In this document: in pieces, positions 38,146 to 51,797 of the stretch | Numbering within the stretch: the stretch's first letter is position 1 | How the letters are laid out: each line of letters starts with the position of its first letter | NCBI GenBank assembly: GCA_963514095.1 | Contig: OY741279.1 | Coordinates: forward strand, 4,909,517-4,973,516 | Length of the DNA: 64,000 nucleotides | Origin: Eutrigla gurnardus | Taxonomy: Eukaryota; Chordata; Actinopteri; Perciformes; Triglidae | Reading direction: 5' to 3' | Position numbers and translations under genes: made by a program | Notes under the pieces: generated by a model | Told to the model about the DNA's origin: nothing | Databases searched by the model: none | Seen by the model: only the letters and a program-made list of their open reading frames with translations

Positions 38146-39354
38146 TTTTTGTTTTACTAATTTGCACTTATACTTTTTTAATAACATACTATTTGTGTTT
38201 TTAGATTATTATTATTTGTATTAATATTATTATTATACAGTTTTGGTTACTTACTCCACCTTTGAGATTTCTTCATTTTTCCTATGTTTTTATCTCTGGA
38301 TTAAAGTCAGAATTAAGATGAGGTTATGTCATGTAGTAGACTACTGTGCACCAATTGGGATTCAGCAGTATTTAAAAAAAAAAAAAAACTCTAAATCTGA
38401 TGTCACTCGGTGGGTTGTTAAGTCAATGTCAATCAAATTGGAATAAACCATACCATGCCACTTCTGGTTGAAGGTTTTCAAGTCCGTTACGCCCCTGAGC
38501 ACACCCAGCGATGATGTCATAACTGACAAACCCTGTAGTACACTTCTGCATCATTGCAACTAGCCGAGAAATTAAACCACCGCATTAAGGAAAAAGTACC
38601 TGCTGCTGCTATTTACAGATTCTAAACAGAGTGTTACCTAAAAATGAAATGCAGTCCAACCCACAGGACATCAACAGGAACCTGTACGTGACTCCCACAT
38701 AAACATGACAGCTGGCTGATAATATTAATACATATTAATTGGCTTCTTCTTTTTATATTTATTCATTCAGCATTCAAATTAAATGTATTTCAAGATTGTT
38801 ATAGCTTTATCAATTCATGATCATATCATTCAAACCACTGCGGGCATTTGGGGGAAAAATGCACTCTTCACTTAAATTTTAAGATTTCCGACGGTCAGTA
38901 AAGGTACCATACGCCATTTCGCATGCGCGCTTCAAAGCTCCTTAACTGCTGCAGCTCCATTAGCTCGCGTTGACGCCATTAAAGCTTTCACTGTGTGTTA
39001 AATCGCCTCTCATATTACATTTGCCACGATAATAAGTTCTTGATCTGCACACATGAAACACGTCTGGTGATTAAAACAGGTCTAAAGAGCTCGAGAGGGG
39101 GTTTACAGCCGGGTCTTTCCGACATGTCTGATCATTCATTCGAAAACCGGTTCCCACGTGATTAGTCTGTGACGTGGAGGTTGTGAGTGAGATGGGCGGA
39201 GGGGGCGGGGCGGACAGGGGGGGAGTGGGGGGACTGTTACGCATTGTCGAAAGCAGCCTATTATATATATAAAACAAAGTCATATGAGCCAATATATCAG
39301 CAGGAATATAAAAAAACAACCGTTGAAACTGCAGGCCACAAGGGTCAAGTAGCC

Positions 39355-39605
39355 TACAGATACTAAAAGTACCGATTCAAATTCTTCAGTCAAGTAAAAG
39401 TGAAAATGTATAAGGAAAAGATGTCCCTATGGAGGACATTTCTACAGGCTGTTGTTTTTGCAAGGCTAACTGAAGATTGCGTCATATTAATAAGAAAAAA
39501 TAAATAAATTGCATTAAATTGTAAGGAATAGAAAGTACAAATATTTCTTTTAAAATTTAGGGAGTAAAAAGTTGTGAGAAAAATAAAATACTCAAGTGAA
39601 GAACA
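39355..39605 (+). repeat. Teleost dispersed repeat of the ACTCAAGTAAAAGT type (degenerate)
   Basis: It contains AGATACTAAAAGTACCGATTC, TCAAGTAAAAGTGAAAATG and AAATACTCAAGTGAAGAAC. These words occur together in a common fish interspersed repeat. The copy is degenerate and its ends are approximate. Confidence 0.45.
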
Positions 39606-40207
39606 GTTAAAAAAAAATGTATTTACTATGTGGAAGATGTTGAATTCTGCGTTCTATCAAGTGCAGGCAAGTGCAGGCTTGTGTCGAGCTACCTGTAGTA
39701 CACAATAATAAAACACTACAGGATTTGCTCACAACACTATCAAAATGATGTCATAGTATTTGCTAAATTTCTGCATAAACTATCTTGATGTGACCTTTTT
39801 TTTAAAAATTTTAAACATTTTTTTTTTAGTTTTTTTGGCGGTTGGCAAACAACTTTTTGGTGCATTACCGCCACCATCTGGTATGGAGTGTGGATGAAAT
39901 AACCTTAGAACAAACTAAGCAAAATTAATTTGATAAAATAAAAAACAAACAAATAACAATAATTATAATAATAATAACCTGTATATTTCCAACAAATTAG
40001 TTACCCTGAGAAAATGCAATATAACTTGAAATCACTTGAATTATTTTGTAAAATATGTATATCAATACAAATCAAATTGTACTTTTTCTTTTTTGAATCT
40101 TTTGAATTTTTTTCATCATTTGATTTCTGTATAGTGTTTATCTTGTGACCTTGCATACTTGAAAACATTTTATCTCGCCGCACCACACTCGGGGCGGGCG
40201 TTGAACA

Positions 40208-40219
40208 TGCGCATGCGCA
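40208..40219. promoter_or_regulatory. prpf39: Palindromic NRF1 site in the prpf39 promoter
   Basis: TGCGCATGCGCA is a perfect match to the NRF1 palindrome. It sits 125 bases before the prpf39 ATG, a typical position in TATA-less housekeeping promoters. Confidence 0.65.
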
Positions 40220-40343
40220 TAATCGTTCTGGATTCTTCCTCCAAGTTAAGTATGGTGGGTGAAGCGCGCCTGGCCGTTGTAGGTTAGCGTCGGATAAAGT
40301 ATACTCCAAAAGCTCATAAGTTCACGAGGCTGACCGAAATTTC

Positions 40344-43300
40344 ATGGAAGATACTGGTAAGATATCACAGCACGTCTTTGTTCGAGAAATTGATGTGTTG
40401 GGATTATTCTCGCGCTAAACTAAAACAGCCAGACGCTACGGGAAACGTAGCTAGGGAAATCGGCAACGTTAGCCGGCTAGCTAACGTGGAGACGCCGCCG
40501 GGGCCCGACTATCAACTGGAGGCGGAGGCAAAAATACGTAGCACGTTGTGGTTGTGTCCTAGCCGGCGCAAGGTGAGCGGGATCGCGAGTTAGCGCTAAT
40601 CGATTAACGTTTTTAGTTAACTGTCAATGTTAAAACGCATTGCCTCTGGTAAACTGGGATTTGTAGTCACCTTTAAAACAGTTGAGTTCACGTTGAACGA
40701 GCGCTAACGCGATGCTAACGTCAACCTCCGGAGTGCCGTGTGTGTGTGTGTGATGCGTCTCAGGAAATAGATGGCACCCTAGGCCTAACTTCGGGTTGAA
40801 CTTTAACTATGCAAACAATTTCGTGGGTGCCCCGTGGCCTCGAATAGCAAACAAGGCTAATGCTAACGTCAATGGACTTAGCGGGACCGCCGAACCAACG
40901 TTACGTTGCGTATCATTTGCGATTGAGTTATGGAGTGATTGATTAGCGTCACGCGTGGTGTTTTTAAGGAAGAGCACCGATCACGTGGGCAACATACATT
41001 ATTTTTAGTGGTTGCCGTTAGGGGTTTTAAACTAAGCTGCAGCTGTGTTAATGTTAGAACAAGGAAGTGTCCTGTAGCAGCTGCTGCTTCTACTGGCGTG
41101 CCCTTTTTTGGTATAAAGCTTGTTAACTTAAATTATTTAGTAGACATTTAGTCTGTGAAATGTTACAAATATTAAAACGCCATTTACAAATTATCCATGC
41201 ACATTGTGATGGCTTGGTATTTTTTTTATTTGCAACGTGACTGAAACAAATGCCCCAGAATAGTTGCTGATGCAGTTTTGTTTATTGACTAATATTGCAG
41301 CACTATTGATAATCCATCCTGCTTTTTAACAGGCCTGCAGCTCTCAGACGACTTTACTGGAATGCTGGACACTGAGTCCCCTGCCATGGAGAGCAATGGG
41401 GATGCCTTTCTTCCTGAACTTCCTGTTTTAGGCCAAACTGCTGAATGGTCCGTAGACCAGGTTACAGCAGAACCCCTCACCAATATCTTGCCCGAGGACT
41501 CTGATGCGTCCCAGGATGCCTTGCGGCAACAGCAGTCACCAGACGAGGAGATGCATTCAGAGCTGGGATCCGTGGAGAAGGCTGTGGAGCAGTTTCAGAT
41601 TGCCAGCGCGCAGCTCTTCCAGGAGGAGCAGCCACCACCGCCACCTCCTCCACCACCACCACCACAGCCTGCAGAAGAGGCACCACAGCCAGCAGAGGAG
41701 GCACCACAGCCAGCAGAAGAGCCAGAACAGCCATCAGAACACAAAGCAGAGTCTGAGCAAGACAGTCAGGACATGGCTATAGAACCAGAAGCTCCTGTGC
41801 AGGATGGCGCTCAGGGTAATCAAAATAGTTGTTTCTAAGTATTTGATATATATCGGTGCATAATTGGTCTCTTCAACCGCAGTAGTACCTCAAACATCAG
41901 AATTCAATTTAAATTAAACTGCTGGTTACATAACACATTCTGACAATCACAATACGTTATTTTCCCAATCACAATGGCTGTGATTGCAGCTAATACCGTA
42001 GTTCAACTCATTTACTACCAATACTTTGCTTGCTCCTCCATTTAATACTTGTTATTTCGTTATTAGTTTTTCCAGATGCGATGGAGGCACAGGCGGAGGA
42101 TGGCATGGAGCTGGAGGAACTACCCAAAGAGACACCAGAAATGACTGTTCCGACGGAGCCAGAGCCTGAGCCGCCCAGTGAGTTTGAAAGACTCTACAAA
42201 GGATGTGAGGATAACCACGAAGACTTCAATGGTTGGGTCTACCTGCTGCAGTATGTGGAGCAAGAGGTAAGAGAAGACATGACAATTATGCAGACATGTT
42301 TGTAAATTACTCATTATACTGAATGGGAAATGGTAACTTAATCTTTTTGGTTGTTACCTGTCTTGCAGAATGCCCTTCCAGCTGTGAGACAGTCATTTGA
42401 TGCATTCTTCCTACGCTATCCCTACTGCTATGGCTACTGGAAAAAGTACGCTGATATTGAGAAAAAACACGAGAATATACAGGTTGCCGAAGAGGTAAAT
42501 GTTAATTTCATAATTTTTACAGCAACAGAGGGAAAGAGTTTTGTAATAGTAAAAAAATAATATAGAAAAATATTTCAGCCATTGACGGACTTGTTCTTGG
42601 TTTCTCCCAAGGTGTACAGAAGAGGCTTGCAGGCCATCCCTCTCAGTGTGGATCTGTGGCTACATTACCTGACCTACATCAAAGAGAACTCAGACCTGAC
42701 TGACCCAGAGACCGAGGGACGCATTAGAGCGTGAGTTAAAGACTAAACTAATCTACATTTAAAAATATTAATTCTCATCGCCCCTATTTTTTGTTTAAAT
42801 AAAATGTAATCAAATACATGACGAAGCAACAATTGATTAGATTCCTGTTATTTTCTACTCTTAGTGCCTTTGAACATGCAGTGCTCGCGGCAGGCACAGA
42901 CTTTCGCTCAGACCGCCTGTGGGAATCCTTCATCACCTGGGAGACGGAGCAGGGGAAACTGGCCAACGTCACCGCCATCTACGACCGTGTCTTGGGCATC
43001 CCAACCCAGCTGTACTCCCAGCACTTCCAGAGGTAGGGGAAAACAGAATAAAACTTGGTTGTAGCCATGTCTTATTTTTCTATCAGTTTCTCTGTTGTAC
43101 TCCAGAGTCACAGGCCCTCTGGAGATGAAGAAACAAATTAACCATAGATCAGAATTTAGTCCTCCGATTGTAACAGGGTCATTTTAACTTCCCAAGACCT
43201 CCCAGTTCATGTCATGGATTTTCTTGGACCTCATTGACATGTTCTCATGTTCTTTGCAGGTTCAAAGAACACGTGCAGAACAACAACCCCAAACACTTCT

Positions 43301-46300
43301 TGTCAGAAGAGGAGTTTGTTCAGCTGAGACTCGAACTGGCTAAATCCAGCCTATCGGCGATGATCGGGGAGGATGGAGAGACACCTGTTGCTCAGGAGGA
43401 GTTGCCGACTGGTACCGAAGATCTTGCGGATCCTGCCAAGGTATAAATCCCCTTGCCTCCTACAGCGGAGTCACAATTACAAAAGCACTGCTTGCACGGG
43501 TTAGCAGGAGCTTGCCAGGTGGAAAGCTTTGTTCAGGTTTGAAGAGGTGTCTTTATGTCAGCAGCCAAGCCAATGAATGCCAGGGGCACTAACTAAATGG
43601 ATCAACCAAGGCCCAGAACCTGCACCCAGAGACTGATGTGCAGAGTGCATACATACCTCCCCCCCCTCCACAGGCTTCTTGTCTCTGGCAAGCTCATGGT
43701 GATGTAAATCCTTGGCTGCAGGACTAGCAGTTTCTACATCAAGTGGAGAATGTGATACGTGAAGAAGCCATGGGGGGTCTTGACCATGTATTGTTTTTGT
43801 GTGTGTTTATTTAGAGGGTGACTGAGATCGAGAACATGCGCCACAAGGTGACCGAGGTTCGGCAGGAAGTGTTCAACCACAACGAACATGAAGTCAGCAA
43901 GCGCTGGACCTTTGAGGAAGGGGTAGGCATCTCACTTCCTCCACAATTATGTTATCGTTGTAAATGTGTTTTTAGGCAGCTAGTGGAGGCGCTCATTCTA
44001 GTTTCTTTTTATTCTTTGACGATATAAAACCTTTGTCTTTTTAGATTAAGAGACCATACTTCCATGTCAAAGCCTTAGAGAAGACCCAGCTGAACAACTG
44101 GAAGGAGTACCTGGAATTTGAAATTGAAAATGGGATTCCGGAGCGCGTGGTTGTTCTTTTTGAACGTTGCCTCATCGCATGTGCACTCTACGAAGAGTTC
44201 TGGATCAAGGTAATGCGGTCTTTAACCTCTCTCTCACTCCCGCTACCTCCCTGCACTTCCCCCACCAACGATGATATCACATCGACACAGTAAATCGTCC
44301 TGCACTCTCTTTGCGTGTAACGTTGATATGTGACTGTATCTGTTGTATTAGGGGATGGCCAGCTTGCCACACAAGATTTGACTGCAGCATTTGCCAACTA
44401 CTACGTTGCATCTTCTTCGTCTCCCACTACCTTACAGAAACTTATCTAATTGGTTCCATGAAGGTGCTGATGGGTTTACACAGAAAATTTCTAAAAACGA
44501 TCTTGTCAATGAAGAAATTCAGTTCACTGACTGAAATTTAGGTTTAAAATGTGTTGTCTCTTTCTCCTTTCTCCTCTGTTCTTCTCTTCTCTGTTTCTCC
44601 TCCATTTCTTCCAACTGGGTCTCTCTTTTTCAATCTTGAAGTATGCAAAATATCTAGAGGGCTACAGCACTGATGGTGTGAGACATGTCTACAAGAAGGC
44701 GTGTTCCATCCATATGCCCAAGAAACCAGCCATCCATCTGCTGTATGCTGCCTTTGAGGAGCAGCAAGGTGAGTGACGTGCTTTCAAATCGGCATGCAAA
44801 TTGAACACAGTCAAATTACCAAGGAGATTTTGAGGGAAAGTGTCTATGGGTATGAATAAATTGCCTCTGTTGGGTGTGACTGTGTACATAACAGACTTTT
44901 GAATAATAAAATTGCATGTAATTTGACTGCCATGCTGAAAGTATTCTGCTTTTTCTTTGACCAGGTAATGTAGATGAGGCTCGTGTTATCCTGAAGTCCC
45001 TGGAGGCATCGGTCACAGGTCTGGCCATGGTGCGCCTTCGGCGGGTCAGTCTTGAGCGTCGCCACGGTAACCTGGAGGAGGCGGAAGCGCTATTAAGGGA
45101 GGCCATGGACTCTGCGAAGAATGCTACTGAGACGTCGTTCTATGCTGTGAAGCTGGCCAGGCAGATGATGAAGGTGCAGAGAAGTATGAGCAAGGCCAGG
45201 AAGGTGCTGCTGGATGCTATCGAAAAAGACCAGGTGAGATGTGGTTGATGAACCATTCTACAGATGCATACATAAACGGTCAATAGAAAACTTCAGATAC
45301 ACCTCATTAAAAGTGTTTTGACTGAAAAACGTGCTAAAAGTTCTTTCAAATACAAAGCAGTTAGCAGGTTTTTTGTAGATGTTATATTTGAGACAAATAT
45401 GGACAGTTTCTCCTGCAATAAATTGTGCTCAGAATGCAAACAATCTGAAATCCACATGCAATTAAAAGGGATTTTGTACCCACTATGACTGCATTGCACT
45501 CGTGATTTACGCACTAATATTCTTGTCGCGTTGCAGACGAGTCCAAAACTCTATCTCAACCTGCTTGAGCTGGAATATAGTGGGGATGTGATCCAGAACG
45601 AGGCTGAGATCTTGGCTTGTTTCGACCGAGCCCTGAGGAGCCAGATGCCCCTCGAGTCCCGCCTCCTTTTCTGCCAGCGCAAGGTCGAGTTCCTCGAGGA
45701 CTTTGGCAGTGACATCAATGTGTGAGTTCCTTTTCTTACTTCTACAGACAGAGTAATGGCAAAGTGTTTTGTTGTTTTTGTCTTTGATATTAAGTCATTT
45801 TCATTATTTTACATCTTTTAGGCTTGTGGCTGCATACGAAGAACAGCAGAACTTACAGAAAGAAAGCGAATCCACAAAGAGAAAAACAGAGAATGGATAT
45901 GACAGGTAGATATGGGAACAGGGCTTGGGTCACGTCACACACACACACTTTTTTTTTTTTTTTTTTAAAGTTCAACGTCCAATGCCTGCTCAAAATGGGT
46001 CGAATGCTTGACCTGTGCTGTTGCTGCCTCTCGTACAAACAACCATACAAACCGTTATTACTTCTGTGCAGCATGCTTTACAAGTTAGTCGTTCCACTCA
46101 CTGTGGCTGTGATGAAGCTTTATATGTTAGTGAATTACTTTACAAGAGATTTTTTACTGACGTGAACTATTTGGTCTCCAGCACTGAGGAGCCCGACACC
46201 AAGAGACAACGCGTGGACGACGGATCCTCGGACGCAGTAAATGCAGCCACAGACGCGCAGGCAAACAACACTGCATACAACAACTGGTACCAGGTGGGTT

Positions 46301-46482
46301 TATTATCCGAGCAGCTGATGTATGTATCTGTATTTTCTAGTAAAATGGATTGGTCATTTTCTCATTTCCCCCCTCTTTCCTTCCTTTTTAAACAGCAATA
46401 CGGCGGTTGGGGTCAAAACTCCTGGGGACAGTACAACCAATATGCCCAGTATAACCAGTACTACCCTCCTCCCCCAACATGA
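40344..46482 (+). CDS. prpf39: Pre-mRNA-processing factor 39 (U1 snRNP-associated HAT-repeat protein)
   Basis: Fifteen coding exons with GT/AG borders and consistent phase: 40344-40356, 41333-41815, 42076-42266, 42369-42494, 42612-42730, 42865-43032, 43260-43440, 43815-43922, 44045-44209, 44642-44768, 44965-45233, 45537-45721, 45822-45905, 46182-46293, 46396-46482. They give 805 residues. PRPF39 is a nuclear splicing factor that helps U1 snRNP recognise 5' splice sites. HAT-type helical repeats are visible in stretches such as FERLYKGCEDNHEDFNGWV, RYPYCYGYWKKYADIEKK and WKEYLEFEIENG. The N-terminal part is acidic and low complexity, with ten consecutive prolines at residues 105-114 and a repeated APQPAEE unit. 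The C-terminus is Gln/Tyr/Asn-rich and ends YYPPPPT. The first coding exon is only 13 bases; translation could instead start at the ATG at 41362. The protein is longer than the human one (about 670), mostly at the N-terminus. Confidence 0.93.
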
Positions 46483-47090
46483 TGGACAACATCCCGACAT
46501 GAAGATGGAGACTCAGAGGAAAAGCATCCTTTCTGACCTGCCGACATCTCTGAACAGGGCTACTTAACATGGTGTCATGGAGATTTCAGTCCGATCACAG
46601 AACCTGATTCGTTCCTTCTTTCTGGTTTAAAGTGTGCTAATCAGTTAAACTTTGTAGCCATTGGTTGGAATTTAGCCATTGGTTGGAATATAATACACAG
46701 TCCTCTGTGACAGTCATCTTGATCTGTCATGTTGTTTAAAAAATAAAAAATAAAACCCCCATTAATTGCTACATTCATCATCTCCCAACACCGGCTGCTT
46801 TTTTGGGTTCTTTAATGCATGTTATTTGTGAAGGCAGATATATTTTTTTCTTGTGTGATTAAACTTTTTAATTCTTAGATTGGATGACATAGTTTGGTCT
46901 CTTTCTTTGTGTTTAAGGTTTAAACTTGTGAAGGAGGCATCCGTTGATGTACCTCTGAGTCGTGTCCTCCCTCCCAAACTGAAAGATTTTTTTTATATAT
47001 TTCATGGTTTCGATTCCATAAAGAAAATGAAGAGTTCCTCCTTTTTTATTTTGACTTGATTTCATAATAAAGAGATTGATATCCTGAAGT
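46483..47090 (+). other. prpf39: prpf39 3' untranslated region
   Basis: Non-coding sequence after the prpf39 stop. Two polyadenylation candidates are present: overlapping AATAAA words near 46742-46755 in an A-rich stretch, and AATAAA at 47066-47071. A short direct repeat, GCCATTGGTTGGAAT..., occurs around 46658 and 46675. Confidence 0.6.
47066..47071 (+). terminator. prpf39: AATAAA polyadenylation signal, prpf39 (distal)
   Basis: A canonical signal followed by a GT-containing stretch. It lies about 490 bases before the presumed fau transcription start. Confidence 0.5.
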
Positions 47091-47489
47091 GTCGCCCATT
47101 GATTCAGTCATTTTTTAATTCTTAATTGATCTTAATCCCATGAGGTACTTAAAGGCATACCACACAATTAATTAATGCTTGCCTTTCTGCACCAAATCAT
47201 TAATGCAACATTACATTTTTTTTTATTGAGCAGTGAGTTTGACTGCTCACTGCTATGTCACGTGAAAATAAACAGTTTGAAACAAATAAAATGGTTAAAT
47301 AAACCATGCCTGCTCAAGCCACAGTTAATTTATAATTATCTAATTGGGCAAATATTGTTTTGATAACGTTCTAACTTTATTTATGGAGCTTTGTGCTATT
47401 TTAAAACCGCACACGGAGCTGCTGCTGATTAAAACAACGTGAAAGCCAATATAAACAATCCTTCAATAACTAGCCCCCTCACTAACGCG

Positions 47490-47599
47490 TGGGCGTGGCC
47501 ACTGCTTCAGACGAGTCTTACGTAAAACCGCACATGCGCAGTGTCGACCTTCCAACAGCCCTTTCTATGCCTAGTGTTGAACGACTAGCATCAAACGAG
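47490..47599 (+). promoter_or_regulatory. fau: fau promoter and 5' non-coding exon
   Basis: A GC-box-like GTGGGCGTGGCC (about 47488-47499) and an NRF1-like CACATGCGCAG (47531-47541) precede a pyrimidine tract CCCTTTCT at 47559-47566. That tract fits a 5' TOP start, the usual start of ribosomal-protein mRNAs. A donor follows at 47599/47600 (ACGAG/GTAAGG), and the matching acceptor is at 48040/48041, seven bases before the ATG. The start site is inferred. Confidence 0.6.
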
Positions 47600-48047
47600 G
47601 TAAGGCCTGTGCAATTTATGTGAAAAACCCTAATTATTTGAAACCCTGGTGTGTTTATCGAACCGGATATATCGCGTATACAATCATTTATCTCTGTTTA
47701 TACTTAATTTGAACAGTTATGTCACATTTTGCCTGTTTTTAGGCGACTTTTTGAAACGCGTGCCCCATGCGGCTAGCGAAGCTAATATAGCATTAGCAAG
47801 CTACCGAGAGAGTCTCTTCCAGGTCCGGCATGCTTCTTTTCACTGCTTTATTTATTTACCTGCCCGTTTTATAACGGGGTTATTATACTTTCTTATTATA
47901 TTTCCACTTATTATATAACAATCTCAGATTCGAGCTAGCTTGGTGTCCAATGTTGCTGTCACGAATAACACGCCAACAAGCGTATTTCCGCTCTCATCAA
48001 CATCGATAATGGAAGTTTAATCGTAAAGTTTTTCTTCCAGCATCAAG

Positions 48048-49266
<1,219 letters not shown>

Positions 49267-49344
49267 GTGCCCCGATGCCCAAAAGGAGGAAAGCAATCGA
49301 GACCAGTCTGCTTTTACCCGGTTAAATGTTATCCTGTTGTACAG

Positions 49345-49350
49345 AATAAA
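49345..49350 (+). terminator. fau: AATAAA polyadenylation signal, fau
   Basis: A canonical signal 79 bases after the fau stop, followed by a TTGTGTGGTGTTT stretch that fits a GT-rich downstream element. Short 3' UTRs are usual for ribosomal-protein genes. Confidence 0.85.
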
Positions 49351-49840
49351 ATTTTGGCTTGGACAAAAAACTAACTGTTGTGTGGTGTTTCCTACAAATA
49401 GAGGGTTCCTTGGCATTTGTGACAAATTCCATCTTAAATACAATACTGGGATTTAAAAGTGATTAATTTACTCATAATTAATGGTATCCCTTGGAAACGG
49501 CACACGTTTGCCTCATTTTTTATAAGTGATACTGAATTCAAGAGTTGAACAACGAGTCAATAAGTCTGATTTCTGTGCAGTTCTTTGCCAGTGTATCTAA
49601 GTTGGCATCTGCTGTAAATATTTGATGGACAACTGAGACGGTCGTGACAGTAAAACTAAACCTAAAAGACAAGTGCACATGAATGTAGCTGCAGCCTTCA
49701 TACAATACATTTAAAACTAAATTTGATTCCTTCTACCAATGACATGCATGTGAATAATCAAACTACACATTTGACATTAAATCTATATGCAATTGTGAAA
49801 TAATTAGTCATTCGTCATCATTTAGTCACTGAAACAGGGT

Positions 49841-49846
49841 TTTATT
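49841..49846 (-). terminator. fkbp3: AATAAA polyadenylation signal, fkbp3
   Basis: TTTATT on the plus strand reads AATAAA on the minus strand, 283 bases past the fkbp3 stop. It leaves about 490 bases between the convergent ends of fau and fkbp3. Confidence 0.6.
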
Positions 49847-50128
49847 TATCATTTACATTGTACATGCAAAAGAAAACGAAAAGAATAAGGTTTCAGGGTG
49901 CCTCATATGTACATTATTGACAAGCCATCACTTTTTTTCTGGCAAAAACTTAAAATGCTTTTAACTTTCTTGTAATGTGAAGACAAATGAGACAAAGTAG
50001 GAACAAAACAGTGCAATTAAAATGCCATTTTAACTAACAATCTTTACAGCAAGGCCATTGTATTTTTTTTCTTCTTCTTCCCTCCGTTCGTCCTTAAACT
50101 GTAGTGCATGCGAGCCAGCAGTTGCCAT

Positions 50129-51797
50129 TTAATCGACGGCCACCAGCTCAACCTCGAAGATCAGCTTGGCGTTGGGTGGGACTCTGCAGGAGGCGAGGTT
50201 AAGGAATAGACAGCAGTAGAATCTGGGCATCAGATTACTTTATACATATATATGCACACACGAAAGAACGAGTTCAGCCAATGAAAAGGATACTTTGAGT
50301 CGGGGAGACCTTTCTTCCCGTAGGCCCACTCAGGTTCAATCTCCACTCGAGCCGTTTCACCCTTACTCATCGTCAGAATGGCCTCGTCCCACTGTGAACA
50401 TAAAGCAGGGTTACTGATGACGGCATGCGGTGGAGAGGCAGTCATATACCAGAAATTAAAATTTGAACGCTGATTTAAAAAAAAAAAGCCCTTCAGAATC
50501 ACTTACTCCTCTGATGACTCTGCCGAGGCCAATTTTGAAACTGAGGGGTTTAGTTTGCTTCTTCTTTCTTGCAGCTGCAGAAAAGAGCGAAGGATTAAAG
50601 TTTGGACACAGAATCTTCATAGAATACTGATGTCATTATCTAATATAGTAGGGAGCAGCAGGTTCCATCATACTTGTGGGAATATTGGTGTCGAAGACGG
50701 TTCCATCCTCCAAGCTGCCGGTGTACCAGCAGCTCACACTTTCACCTTTCTTTGGAAAGTTGGTCTTGTCACCTTTCTTCAGCACCGACTTGGTGTACTT
50801 TGGTGGACCCTAAGGAAAGGCAACGCAGGAGTTTATGCATGTGCAAAAACAAACCAAAAAAATCAACATCCTCCTGAATGTCAGGGACCCATCACCTCAT
50901 CCACGACCTCTGTCGGGACCTCTTTGGGCCTGTCTTCGATTTTCACAGTTTTGACCTGCTCCGTCACCTCCTCGATGGGCTCGGTGCCTTTAAACCTCTG
51001 CAGATGACGAGAAAAGCATGAGAAATAAACATTTGTGAGCGTGGGTGTGTCAGAATGTGGGACGCTTGATGTTTTTTTTTTACTGGTATTTAGTGTCAAA
51101 TCTCTGCTTCATGTCAATATGATTATAAATCACTTACTTTGCTCTCAAATAGCTGGTTGTAGGCAATTATCAGCTGTTCTTTCTTCGCTGTTTTAGCAAC
51201 GTTTTTTATGTTTCCCAGCAGCTTGTGTTCATTGAGGAACTGAAAAAGGGAAAATGTACCAAAAAACAAAACAAGGAGAAAGTAAGTATGAATATTAATA
51301 ATGATATATATTATTAATAATATTAGTAACAACATAAAAAAGGGGGTTTCACCAGCATCTGTATGCTACACGACAGGATTCGGTCACAGCTAATTTATTC
51401 AAAAAATAAATAAATAAATAAAATTACGTCTAACTGCACGTGACGTCATTTCTCCTTCTCGTAGATTATATCTGGATGGTGCAGCACTATAATGGTGTAA
51501 ACAAGACTCCCGCGTTTGTACATCCTGCCTCGCAAACATGCTAATACACACGCACACACACTCAGCCTTCACGATGCGGCTACACTTAGCTCACCACGCA
51601 GCATGCTGCACGGCTCGCGTTCAGCCGTAATGACGTAAAACGGGCACATATTAAAATATAATACCGCACGCGAAACAACGCGAGGAACATACCGAGTGAG
51701 CTGCATTGTCCTGAATGAACTTTATAAGGTCTTTTTTGGGCAAATCGTCACTTTTGAGCTGCTCATCGCTCCACTCCCGTGTTGGTTCGTCCGCCAT
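50129..51797 (-). CDS. fkbp3: FKBP3 (FKBP25) nuclear peptidyl-prolyl isomerase
   Basis: Seven exons on the minus strand: 51797-51693, 51239-51138, 50997-50896, 50809-50674, 50574-50507, 50391-50294, 50183-50129. Phases fit and encode 221 residues (224 in human). The protein binds nucleic acid and chromatin-linked partners and catalyses proline cis-trans isomerisation. Residues 1-75 form the N-terminal helical BTHB-type domain (MADEPTREWSDEQLK..., FLNEHKLLGNIKNVAK). A charged linker follows. The FKBP domain runs from about residue 104 (GPPKYTKSVLKKGDKTNFPK) to the end, with CWYTGSLEDGTVFDTN, GRVIRGWDEA, EPEWAYGKKG and the closing FEVELVAVD. The third exon uses the donor GAG/GTGATG; this choice is needed to give the conserved DEGPPKYT junction. 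Confidence 0.96.

Larger units (their letters stand above)
37901..40207. other. Intergenic stretch between arf6 and prpf39
   Basis: No supported gene. It contains an (AT)n run near 38076-38095 followed by a near-perfect palindrome, a promoter-like patch near 38900-38990, a G-rich tract at 39190-39232, and a dispersed repeat at 39355-39605. Confidence 0.5.

Noticed and set aside
45234..45536. A possible C/D snoRNA in a prpf39 intron (TTGATGA and a later CTGA), prompted by SNORD127 in human PRPF39.
   Set aside because: The C box is imperfect, lies only about ten bases from the donor site, and no terminal stem pairs; other prpf39 and fau introns gave nothing better.
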